Notes: a model not told the origin generated them from the sequence alone. A DNA stretch of 5,885 bases from OCS116 cluster bacterium (GCA_002402005.2 NVUS02000047.1:1-5885), one strand, 5' to 3'. Shown: positions 1-5,885, counted from the stretch's first letter. Translations and numbers: made by a program.

Positions 1-614
1 ACGATGCGGGTGGCTAAAGTCATGGCTTCGATCTGGTCATGGGTTACATAAATCATCGTTGTGCCAAGGCGTTGGTATAGGCCGGCTAGCTCGACCCGCA
101 TTTGCACGCGCAGTTCGGCATCTAAGTTGGACAATGGTTCATCGAACAGGAATAATTCTGGCTCACGCACGATGGAGCGGCCGATGGCAACGCGTTGTTT
201 TTGGCCGCCGGAGAGTTGGCGCGGTTTGCGTTCTAGTAGTTCTTCAATCTGCAATATTTTGGCCGCTTCGGCCACCCGTTTGGCGATCTCGGCTTTGGGC
301 ATTTTTAGATTACCAAGGCCAAAGGCTAGGTTTTTGCGCACTGTCATATGCGGGTATAGAGCGTATGATTGGAACACCATGGATAGGTTACGTTGGGAGG
401 CTGGCACATCATTGACGATGCGATCGCCAATGGCAATGGTGCCATCGGTAATTTCTTCTAGACCTGAAATCATCCGCAATAGGGTTGATTTACCGCAGCC
501 AGAAGGGCCGACCAAAACCAAAAACTCGCCATCATGCACCTCAAGATCGATGCCGTGAATAATTTCTAACTGACCGTAAGATTTAACCACTTTATTTAAA
601 TGAACACCTGACAT
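1..614 (-). CDS. Sugar ABC transporter ATP-binding protein (MalK/UgpC/MsmK type), 3' end cut off
   Basis: This is the nucleotide-binding subunit that powers the CUT1 importer from the cytoplasmic face of the inner membrane. The 204 visible codons give an intact ABC core: Walker A GPSGCGKST at residues 36-44, Q-loop Gln82 in VFQSYALYPH, signature LSGGQ at 134-138, Walker B LFLFDEP at 154-160, D-loop SNLD at 162-165 and H-loop His192 in VTHDQ. The frame runs off base 1, so the C-terminal regulatory (MalK/TOBE-like) domain, about 150 further residues in the family, lies outside. The ATG start at 614 is preceded by AAAGGG about 6 bases upstream; that Shine-Dalgarno overlaps the stop codon of the upstream permease, so translation is probably coupled. 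Thr202 (ATRI) stands where relatives usually have Asp (ADRI), a minor variation. Sugar specificity cannot be read from this subunit, and such ATPases are often shared between importers. Confidence 0.95.
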   Translation of the reverse strand, partial: MSGVHLNKVVKSYGQLEIIHGIDLEVHDGEFLVLVGPSGCGKSTLLRMISGLEEITDGTIAIGDRIVNDVPASQRNLSMVFQSYALYPHMTVRKNLAFGLGNLKMPKAEIAKRVAEAAKILQIEELLERKPRQLSGGQKQRVAIGRSIVREPELFLFDEPLSNLDAELRVQMRVELAGLYQRLGTTMIYVTHDQIEAMTLATRI

Positions 615-624
615 GGCAAACCCT

Positions 625-1518
625 TTATTTAAGACCAGATGTGGCAATGCCACGTATGATGAATTTTTGGAAGAAGATGAAGAAGATAAAAATGGGTACG
701 ATGGACAATATTGACATGGCAAACAACTGCCCGAACATTGATACGCTATCTTGGCTGATGAAATTGCGCAAAGCCAATGGCACGGTATAATCTCTAATGT
801 CATTCAGATAAATTAATGGGCCTAAGAAATCTTCCCATGTCCAGATGAAGGTGAAGATGGCCGTGGTGGCTAAGGCTGGCAAGGATAATGGTAAAATAAC
901 CGCCCAGTAGATTTTGAACGGGGAGCAGCCGTCTATCATGGCTGCTTCGTCTAAATCGCGTGGCAATTGGCGGAAGAATTGCACCATTAAGAAGATGAAG
1001 AATGCATCACCGGCAAGAAAACGCGGCACCACGAGTGGTAGGAAGGTATTGACCCATCCAATTTTAAGGAATAGCAAATATTGCGGGATGAGTACGACAT
1101 GATACGGAATCATCAGCGTCATCATCATCAGCGCAAAAAAGATGTTTTTGCCTTTAAACTCTAGCCGCGCAAAAGCATAGGCGGCGAATGAGCAAGACAA
1201 TGTATTGCCAATCACTGCCAGCACCGTGATGATGATGGAGTTTTTATAGAATACGGTAAAGCTTAAATACAGGCCTTCCCAGCCATCGGGGTAGTTTTGC
1301 CAGACAAATTCTGATGGCCATAAGGATATATTGCCGAAAATCTCATCATCTGGTTTGACTGATGAAATGATCATCCAGATAAGTGGATAAACCATAACCA
1401 ATGAACAAATGACTAGAAATAAATGTTTAGTGATGGTGGCGCGGCGTTTGCGTTTGTCGCGCAATATGCGGTAATCACGGGCAACGTCGCTGGCTTCTTG
1501 GATTGATAAATCAGTCAT
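625..1518 (-). CDS. Sugar ABC transporter permease, MalG/UgpE type
   Basis: This is the second inner-membrane permease of the CUT1 importer (297 residues, a normal length for the family). After a charged cytoplasmic N-terminus with DKRKRR (21-26), hydrophobic stretches fit six transmembrane helices near 31-53, 93-117, 126-149, 158-182, 212-235 and 265-285. The cytoplasmic EAA loop that docks on the ATPase is EAAMIDG at 191-197, followed by ILPLSLPAL at 208-216, matching the MalG consensus. The C-terminus FIIRGIATSGLK is also typical of MalG-type subunits. The ATG start at 1518 is supported by AGAGGGA about 6 bases upstream, which lies inside the last codons of the preceding permease. Only two bases separate that stop from this start, so the two permeases are probably translated in a coupled, near-equimolar way. 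Family assignment is secure; the substrate is inferred only from context. Confidence 0.95.
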   Translation of the reverse strand: MTDLSIQEASDVARDYRILRDKRKRRATITKHLFLVICSLVMVYPLIWMIISSVKPDDEIFGNISLWPSEFVWQNYPDGWEGLYLSFTVFYKNSIIITVLAVIGNTLSCSFAAYAFARLEFKGKNIFFALMMMTLMIPYHVVLIPQYLLFLKIGWVNTFLPLVVPRFLAGDAFFIFLMVQFFRQLPRDLDEAAMIDGCSPFKIYWAVILPLSLPALATTAIFTFIWTWEDFLGPLIYLNDIRDYTVPLALRNFISQDSVSMFGQLFAMSILSIVPIFIFFIFFQKFIIRGIATSGLK

Positions 1519-1520
1519 AT

Positions 1521-2414
1521 CTAATCCCTCTCATTTTCATAATGCACCCAATAACGCGAGGAGAAGAATGCGACGCCGGTAAAGATGGCGATGATTAACA
1601 TTAGTACCCATGCCAATGATGAGGCATAGCCCATACGGTAGAAAGCGAAAGCTTCATTATATAAATATACCGTGATGAAATTTAAACTATCGAGCGGAGC
1701 GCCAGCGCCGCCGGATATGATGAAAGCGCTGGAGAAGGTTTTGAACGCATCGATCATTTGTAACACTAGATTGAAGAAAATAACCGGGGCTAGCAAGGGG
1801 ATGGTGATGGCGTAAAATTGCTTCCATTTTGAGGCGGCATCGATTTCTGCGGCTTCATAAAGCTCGCGTGGGATGGCGCGCAGACCGGCGATGAAGATAA
1901 GCATTGGCGAACCGAATTGCCACATACCGAGCATGACCAAGGTATAGAGTGAATAATTTGGATCGTTGAGCCAATACGGGCCTTCAATGCCGATTTTGGC
2001 GAGTAGGCTATTGATGACGCCGTTATATTCGAATAGTTGCTTCCACAGGATGGCGACGGCGATAGAGCCGCCTAAGATTGACGGTAGATAGAAGAGCGCG
2101 CGGTAAAAACCGATGGCGCGCATGCCTTTATCGAGCAACATTGCCACTGCGAGGGCGAAGATTAGTTTGCCGGGGACTGACATGAATACGTAGGAGAATG
2201 TGACTTCTAGAGATTTCCAGAAGCGATCATCATAGAGAAACATGAATTCATAATTTTCTAGGCCGATCCATTTGGGTGGCTTGAAAATATTATATTTGGT
2301 GAAGGAAAGGTAGAGTGAGTATAGGATTGGGCCCAATGCCAAACAAAAGAAACCTATGAACCAAGGAATGAGGAAAAAATATCCGGGGCCGTTTTTTGCG
2401 AAGAATTTTTTCAT
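1521..2414 (-). CDS. Sugar ABC transporter permease, MalF/UgpA type
   Basis: This is the first inner-membrane permease of the CUT1 importer, 297 residues from the ATG at 2414. Hydrophobic segments fit six helices near 12-34, 72-94, 104-126, 155-178, 205-225 and 263-284. The start PGYFFLIPW and the stretch FYRALFYLPSILGG (103-116) are typical of MalF/UgpA permeases without the extra N-terminal domain of enterobacterial MalF. The EAA loop reads EAAEIDAAS at 187-195, with Ala193 where the consensus has Gly, followed by IPLLAP at 205-210. An in-frame TTG at 2447 would add 11 residues (beginning VGLFKHGRPI after the start). I reject it because it lies inside the stem of the upstream terminator-like hairpin and lacks a ribosome site, whereas the ATG at 2414 has GGCAGG just upstream and gives the usual short positive N-terminus MKKFFAK. 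Confidence 0.94.
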   Translation of the reverse strand: MKKFFAKNGPGYFFLIPWFIGFFCLALGPILYSLYLSFTKYNIFKPPKWIGLENYEFMFLYDDRFWKSLEVTFSYVFMSVPGKLIFALAVAMLLDKGMRAIGFYRALFYLPSILGGSIAVAILWKQLFEYNGVINSLLAKIGIEGPYWLNDPNYSLYTLVMLGMWQFGSPMLIFIAGLRAIPRELYEAAEIDAASKWKQFYAITIPLLAPVIFFNLVLQMIDAFKTFSSAFIISGGAGAPLDSLNFITVYLYNEAFAFYRMGYASSLAWVLMLIIAIFTGVAFFSSRYWVHYENERD

Positions 2415-2420
2415 TATGGG

Positions 2421-2426
2421 CCTGCC
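2421..2426 (-). promoter_or_regulatory. Weak ribosome binding site deciding the MalF-type permease start
   Basis: GGCAGG lies 6 bases before the ATG at 2414. It is a modest match to the Shine-Dalgarno consensus, but it is the only one near a possible start of this gene and sits downstream of the hairpin at 2433-2473. It therefore supports the ATG at 2414 over the TTG at 2447. It also falls within a four-codon frame (M-A-G-P-stop, 2428-2414) whose TAA overlaps the permease ATG as TAATG. Confidence 0.45.
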
Positions 2427-2432
2427 ATGTTT

Positions 2433-2473
2433 AAAAAGCCCCACCAAATGGAAGATTATGTATTTGGTGGGGC
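2433..2473 (-). terminator. Stem-loop with T-run after the binding-protein gene (attenuating terminator)
   Basis: Read on the minus strand, a perfect 12-base-pair stem (GCCCCACCAAAT pairing with ATTTGGTGGGGC) closes a 12-base loop and is followed directly by five T. It begins 30 bases past the binding-protein stop codon and ends 18 bases before the permease ATG. This is the classic form of a Rho-independent terminator. Because the permeases and ATPase continue on the same strand and no promoter is evident in the short gap, it is best read as a partial terminator or mRNA-stabilising hairpin. Either would raise binding-protein levels over membrane subunits, as in malE-malF type operons. The structure is seen directly; the partial read-through is inference. 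Confidence 0.85.
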
Positions 2474-2502
2474 AATAGGGTTGTTTTTACACTTAGTTAA
2501 AA

Positions 2503-3801
2503 TTAACCAGCACGACGGCGGATAAAGCCAGCCTGACGGATAAAGTTAGCAGCAGCTTCTGGAATGCTGTCTTGACCTAGCAAAATGCCAGTCGCGATGC
2601 GTTCAAAAGTTTGCTCAATTTCATTGGCACCTGATGGAGGTGGTGGTGGCAATGTGGCTGTTTTGCCTTGAATGCCGCTGAAGAAAGCTACTGATGCAGC
2701 TTCGGCTTCTGACAAGTTAGGCGCAAGAGCTGCACGTACATCTGGGTTGGCAGGGATGCCGCGTTCTAGACCCAAAATAGCTGTCATGTCTGTATCATTT
2801 ACAAAAGCTGACATGTAAGTTGTGGCGGCAACCGCATCATCAGTGTCACGTGTTAAGCAGATGAATTGGCTAGGTTGCACGATTGAACCTGGCACCATGG
2901 CTGGTGTGTTTGGATACATAGCTGCGCCCAATTTATCTTTAACCAAGCCTTGCGCGCCAACCAATTGGTTAGACCATGCATATGATGTGGCGGTTTGGCC
3001 AGTTACGATGCCCCATTCAGCCATTGGTGGCTTGATAAGACCAGCAGAGGCTTTGCCTGGAGGTGTTGCACCAGCTTCGCGAATGGCTGTCCACATTGAC
3101 CAATATTCTTCGACAATGTCAGTGGTGACTTGATAATCGCCAGATTCAGGGTTAAACATGACAACGCCTTTTTGACCGACAAAATCAGAAAAGTTTTGAT
3201 AGTTGGCTGTGTTGTCATCTGTTCCGAAAACGCCATCACCAGCGGCTTTTGAAATTTCGACACCAATGGTTTTTACGTCATCATATGTCCACCCAAATGG
3301 GTCGAATTTGATGCCAGCTTCATCATATAAGCGCGTGTTATATAGCGCCATATGTGAGTTAGCGCCAATGGAAACAGCATATAATTTGCCGTTCACTGTG
3401 CCAGCAGCTAAAGCTGATTTATCGATTTTTGATAGATCTAAAGATTTACCAACATATTCATCTAAGGCTTTTAGAGCGCCGTTATCGACATATTCGAACA
3501 GCACGCCATAGCCTTGTTGAATGACATCTGGCATATTGCCACCAGCCACTTGTGTGGTGAGTTTGGCAAAATAATCAGGGAAACTTAATGTTTCGCCAAT
3601 CACTTCGATTTCAGGGTGTTTTTTGTTAAACACTTCGATAACACCAAATGTGCGTTTGTCGCGTGATGGATTGCCCCACCAGAAATGACGCACTGTGCTA
3701 TCAGCAGCAAACGCTTTGCTGCCCATGGTTGAGGCCGCAGCAACAGCACCAGTGGTGGCGGCAGCAGCCTTCATAAACTTCCTACGATCAATTTTAGTCA
3801 T
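2503..3801 (-). CDS. Sugar ABC transporter periplasmic substrate-binding protein, Tat-exported
   Basis: This is the solute receptor of the CUT1 importer: it captures the sugar in the periplasm and delivers it to the permeases. The protein has 432 residues, normal for family 1 extracellular solute-binding proteins. The N-terminus carries a twin-arginine signal, RRKFMK at 6-11, then an Ala/Thr-rich hydrophobic stretch and a probable cleavage site AFA|AD after residue 32, so it should be exported folded. Family landmarks are AGGNMPDVIQ (86-95), NGKLYAVSIG (137-146), the LYNTRLYDEAGI segment (153-164) and ERGIPAN (346-352). A run of five prolines lies at 385-389. The ATG at 3801 is preceded by a strong GGGAGG with a 6-base spacer. 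It is the first gene of the operon and diverges from the aldolase-dehydrogenase gene, suggesting rhamnose, a rhamnoside or a related deoxysugar as ligand. That ligand is inferred from context, not from sequence. Confidence 0.95.
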   Translation of the reverse strand: MTKIDRRKFMKAAAATTGAVAAASTMGSKAFAADSTVRHFWWGNPSRDKRTFGVIEVFNKKHPEIEVIGETLSFPDYFAKLTTQVAGGNMPDVIQQGYGVLFEYVDNGALKALDEYVGKSLDLSKIDKSALAAGTVNGKLYAVSIGANSHMALYNTRLYDEAGIKFDPFGWTYDDVKTIGVEISKAAGDGVFGTDDNTANYQNFSDFVGQKGVVMFNPESGDYQVTTDIVEEYWSMWTAIREAGATPPGKASAGLIKPPMAEWGIVTGQTATSYAWSNQLVGAQGLVKDKLGAAMYPNTPAMVPGSIVQPSQFICLTRDTDDAVAATTYMSAFVNDTDMTAILGLERGIPANPDVRAALAPNLSEAEAASVAFFSGIQGKTATLPPPPPSGANEIEQTFERIATGILLGQDSIPEAAANFIRQAGFIRRRAG

Positions 3802-3847
3802 TATATTCCTCCCAGATTTATTGACTTATTGTTTTTGGTAGTCTTCT

Positions 3848-3876
3848 TTATTATTGCTTTCAAGTATGAACGTTAA
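3848..3876 (-). promoter_or_regulatory. Candidate promoter of the transporter operon
   Basis: On the minus strand TTAACG (3876-3871) and TAATAA (3853-3848) are separated by exactly 17 bases, giving an expected transcript start near 3841 and a leader of about 40 bases before the ATG at 3801. An alternative -35 is TTGACT at 3890-3885, but the bases 17-18 further on (ATACTT or TACTTG) make a poor -10. The same TTGAC ... TTAAC ... TA-rich layout appears on the other side of the divergent region. The call rests on consensus resemblance in AT-rich DNA only. Confidence 0.45.
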
Positions 3877-3919
3877 TCACCGTAAGTCAATCAAAAATAA
3901 TCATAAATAATCATACTTG
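3861..3919. repeat. Widely spaced 9-base inverted repeat, CAAGTATGA / TCATACTTG
   Basis: CAAGTATGA at 3861-3869 is exactly complementary to TCATACTTG at 3911-3919, with 41 bases between. The centre is at 3890, i.e. on the left arm of the larger dyad. The left copy overlaps the spacer of the candidate transporter promoter. It could be a pair of regulator half-sites bridged by looping, or chance in AT-rich DNA. The match is certain; any role is inference. Confidence 0.4.
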
Positions 3920-3968
3920 TTGATATTTTAATGTTTCGTGATTGAAAATGGTGGTTTTTGATTGACAT
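3884..3968. promoter_or_regulatory. Symmetric divergent operator candidate: two arms of three 10-base units
   Basis: The left arm (minus strand, 3913 to 3884) reads TGATTATTTA, TGATTATTTT, TGATTGACTT. The right arm (plus strand, 3939 to 3968) reads TGATTGAAAA, TGGTGGTTTT, TGATTGACAT. Both arms are centred on 3926 and point outward toward their own gene. Within them is a perfect 12-base inverted repeat, GTCAATCAAAAA at 3886-3897 and TTTTTGATTGAC at 3955-3966. The 10-base spacing places each unit on the same face of the helix, and the outermost unit of each arm contains a TTGAC(T/A) -35-like sequence. This fits a repressor or activator that oligomerises along the DNA and controls both genes. 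DeoR-family regulators, the family of rhizobial RhaR as I recall it, would be candidates, but no regulator gene is in the window. Confidence 0.6.
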
Positions 3969-3976
3969 ATACCCTC

Positions 3977-4005
3977 TTAACTCATTAGGTATAGGTATGT
4001 ATAAA
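3977..4005 (+). promoter_or_regulatory. Candidate promoter of the aldolase-dehydrogenase gene
   Basis: TTAACT (3977-3982) and TATAAA (4000-4005) are separated by exactly 17 bases, giving an expected transcript start near 4012 and a leader of about 32 bases. A better-matching -35 hexamer, TTGACA at 3962-3967, lies 15 bases upstream, but at 17 bases spacing its partner is the poor TTAGGT (3985-3990). If TTGACA is used, the operator repeat covers the -35; if TTAACT is used, it lies just upstream. The sequence does not decide between them. Confidence 0.5.
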
Positions 4006-4043
4006 AGCCCAAGGCTCTTTTTAAAGCCATAAGGAAGGTCAAT

Positions 4044-5885
4044 ATGACTCAGCAAAATCCATCCATCACCTTAGACAATTTATGGGATGATGATGTCGTC
4101 TCCGCAATGACTGAAGCCGAATTGCTACTCTATCGCTCCAACCTTTTGGGCTCGGACAAACGCATTACCAATTATGGTGGCGGCAATACATCGGTCAAAG
4201 CTATGGAGAAAGACCCGCTCAGTGGTGAGCTGGTCGAAGTGTTATGGGTAAAGGGCTCGGGCGGTGACATTGCCAGTATGAAAATGAACGGGTTTGCGAC
4301 ATTATATATGGACAAATTACGCGCCTTAAAAGGCATATATAGAGGCGTTGAGTTTGAGGATGAAATGGTCGGGCATTTGCCACATTGTACCTTTAACCTC
4401 AACACAAGAGCTGCCTCTATAGACACGCCTTTGCATGCCTATGTGCCCAAGACCCACGTTGACCATATGCATCCTGATGCGGTGATTGCCATTGCGGCGG
4501 CGAAGAATAGTGAAGAGCTGACCCAGACAATTTTTGGTGACGACATTGGTTGGTTGCCTTGGAAGCGGCCGGGTTATGAACTTGGTTTGTGGCTTGAGAA
4601 ATTCTGCCTTGAGAACCCCAATGCGCGCGGTGTGGTGCTGGAAAGCCATGGTTTGTTCACTTGGGGTGACAGTGCCAAAGAGAGTTATGAAGTGACGTTG
4701 GAGATTATCAACAAAGCCATTATGTGGTTTGATGAGAATTTGCCTAAAACTGCTTTTGGTGGTGAAAAATACGCCGCTTTGGCTGCTGAGCAACGGGCTG
4801 AGATTGCTGCTAAATTAATGCCTGCCATTCGTGGGATGATTAGCGCGACAGAAAGCAAAATTGGGCATTTTGAAGATAGTGCTAGTGTGCTTGAATTTGT
4901 TGGATCGGTTGATTTAAAACCATTGGCAGCGCTAGGCACGAGTTGTCCTGACCATTTTTTACGCACCAAAATCTGCCCTTTGGTGATTGATTTTGACCCG
5001 CAGAACCCGAATATTGATGAAATTTTAGCCGATTTACCGGCAATCATTGAGCAATATCGTGATGGGTATGCGGCTTATTATGAGCGTTGCAAGCATGATG
5101 ATAGCCCGGCGATACGTGACCCCAATGCCATTGTATATTTAATACCGGGTGTTGGTATGTTGACTTTTGCCAAGGACAAAGCGACCGCAAGGATTTCGGG
5201 TGAATTTTATGTGAATGCAATTAATGTGATGCGCGGTGCATCTGGTGCATCGACTTATATGGGTTTGCCAGAGCAAGAGGCGTTTGACATTGAATATTGG
5301 TTACTTGAAGAAGCTAAATTGCAGCGTATGCCCAAAGCCAAATCACTTGCGGGGCAAGTTGCCTTGGTGACTGGTGGCGCGAGCGGCATTGGCAAGGCCA
5401 CAGCCAGACGTTTATTGGTTGAAGGTGCTTGCGTTTTGTTGGCTGATATTGATGTTGATTTAATGGCGACGACCCAAGCTGAATTGGTAGGTGAATTTAG
5501 TGCTGATGTGGTGCGTTCAGTCAATTTGAATGTGACTTCGGAAGACCAAGTGATTGCAGCATTTGAAACTGCCAAAGTTGAATATGGTGGGTTGGATATA
5601 TTGGTATCTAGTGCCGGCATGGCATCATCTGCGCCGATTGAAGAGACCACACTAGATATGTGGAATTTGAGCATGAGCGTGCTTTCGACTGGTTATTTTT
5701 TGGTATCTCGCGAAGCGTTTAAATTGTTTCGGATTCAAAAGACTGGTGGCAATGTAATTTTTGTGGCGTCTAAAAATGGTTTGGCGGCATCGCCCAATGC
5801 GGCGGCTTATTGTACGGCTAAGGCATCTGAATTGCATTTGGCGCGTTGCTTGGCACTTGAAGGTGCGGCTGAGCAAATACGGGTG
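4044..5885 (+). CDS. rhaD: Bifunctional rhamnulose-1-phosphate aldolase / short-chain dehydrogenase (RhaD/RhaEW family), 3' end cut off
   Basis: This cytoplasmic fusion enzyme is expected to split L-rhamnulose 1-phosphate into dihydroxyacetone phosphate and L-lactaldehyde, then oxidise or reduce the lactaldehyde with NAD(H). I translated 614 codons without a stop. Residues 1-430 are the class II aldolase part: phosphate-site motifs NYGGGNTSVK (43-52) and KGSGGD (70-75), metal ligands H141 and H143 in HVDHMH, and the third histidine H202 in SHGLFTWG. Residues 435-614 are the dehydrogenase: TGGASGIG (443-450), Asp468 after the second strand favouring NAD, Ser576, Tyr589 and Lys593 (YCTAK). SSAG (522-525) replaces the usual NNAG. 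The family is near 690-700 residues, so about 80 are missing beyond the window. The ATG at 4044 follows AAGGAAGG with a 5-base spacer. Related fusions may act on other deoxyketose phosphates, so rhamnose is likely but not proven. Confidence 0.92.
   Translation, partial: MTQQNPSITLDNLWDDDVVSAMTEAELLLYRSNLLGSDKRITNYGGGNTSVKAMEKDPLSGELVEVLWVKGSGGDIASMKMNGFATLYMDKLRALKGIYRGVEFEDEMVGHLPHCTFNLNTRAASIDTPLHAYVPKTHVDHMHPDAVIAIAAAKNSEELTQTIFGDDIGWLPWKRPGYELGLWLEKFCLENPNARGVVLESHGLFTWGDSAKESYEVTLEIINKAIMWFDENLPKTAFGGEKYAALAAEQRAEIAAKLMPAIRGMISATESKIGHFEDSASVLEFVGSVDLKPLAALGTSCPDHFLRTKICPLVIDFDPQNPNIDEILADLPAIIEQYRDGYAAYYERCKHDDSPAIRDPNAIVYLIPGVGMLTFAKDKATARISGEFYVNAINVMRGASGASTYMGLPEQEAFDIEYWLLEEAKLQRMPKAKSLAGQVALVTGGASGIGKATARRLLVEGACVLLADIDVDLMATTQAELVGEFSADVVRSVNLNVTSEDQVIAAFETAKVEYGGLDILVSSAGMASSAPIEETTLDMWNLSMSVLSTGYFLVSREAFKLFRIQKTGGNVIFVASKNGLAASPNAAAYCTAKASELHLARCLALEGAAEQIRV

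Noticed and set aside
59..558. Two overlapping plus-strand open frames of 118 and 165 codons
   Set aside because: They lie antisense to the ATPase gene, whose Walker A, signature and Walker B motifs are all intact in the minus frame. The plus products show no family features and no ribosome sites.
2415..2447. TTG at 2447 as the start of the MalF-type permease
   Set aside because: It lies within the stem of the terminator-like hairpin and has no ribosome site; the ATG at 2414 gives the normal N-terminus.
3818..3856. Three copies of TTATTG (3818, 3826, 3851)
   Set aside because: Spacing is irregular and the word is simple in AT-rich DNA, so it is expected by chance.
4003..4028. Short leader hairpin: AGCC (4006-4009) with GGCT (4013-4016) and a following T-run, or the same GGCT with AGCC at 4025-4028
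   Set aside because: The stems are only four base pairs, and the likely transcript start near 4012 would exclude the first arm. This is too weak to call an attenuator or riboswitch.
4172..5876. Several minus-strand open frames of 74-155 codons
   Set aside because: They are antisense to the continuous 614-codon aldolase-dehydrogenase frame, which holds all expected motifs; the minus products look like shadow translations.
1..5885. CRISPR arrays, tRNA or rRNA genes, insertion sequences, attachment sites
   Set aside because: Nearly all the sequence is accounted for by five ordinary genes. I saw no regularly spaced long repeats, cloverleaf-like sequence, transposase motifs or terminal repeats.

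Overview
The window shows a carbohydrate uptake and breakdown locus. It reads as alphaproteobacterial: a CUT1-type ABC transporter with a twin-arginine (Tat) exported binding protein lies next to a RhaD-type aldolase-dehydrogenase fusion, a layout familiar from rhizobia, Rhodobacterales and marine relatives. Base composition is moderate (GC roughly mid-40s per cent by eye), lower than in most rhizobia. I cannot name the genus.

Left part (1-3801, minus strand): a four-gene transporter operon read right to left. The order is the periplasmic sugar-binding protein (2503-3801), two inner-membrane permeases (MalF-type 1521-2414, MalG-type 625-1518), and the ATPase (614 down to base 1, cut by the window edge). 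The three membrane and ATPase genes are tightly packed, with gaps of 2 and 10 bases. Between the binding-protein gene and the first permease is an 88-base gap holding a strong stem-loop followed by a T-run (2433-2473). This is a probable attenuating terminator that would favour production of the binding protein over the membrane parts. It also argues against a TTG start for the permease at 2447.

Middle (3802-4043): a 242-base AT-rich divergent control region. It has a striking dyad structure: two arms of three 10-base units, mirror-symmetric about position 3926, each ending in the same 12 bases next to a promoter-like sequence pointing outward. This looks like a shared operator for both transcription units and is the most interesting non-coding signal here.

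Right part (4044-5885, plus strand): one uninterrupted reading frame of 614 codons, running off the window. It encodes a class II aldolase domain fused to a short-chain dehydrogenase, recognisable as the bifunctional rhamnulose-1-phosphate aldolase / lactaldehyde dehydrogenase family. The likely role of the locus is to import L-rhamnose, a rhamnoside or a similar deoxysugar, then cleave the phosphorylated ketose to DHAP and lactaldehyde and process the latter. The remaining rhamnose genes (isomerase or mutarotase, kinase, regulator) are not in the window and would be expected just outside it. The gene families are well known. The less usual points are the CUT1 transporter (classical rhizobial rhamnose uptake is CUT2) and the symmetric operator.
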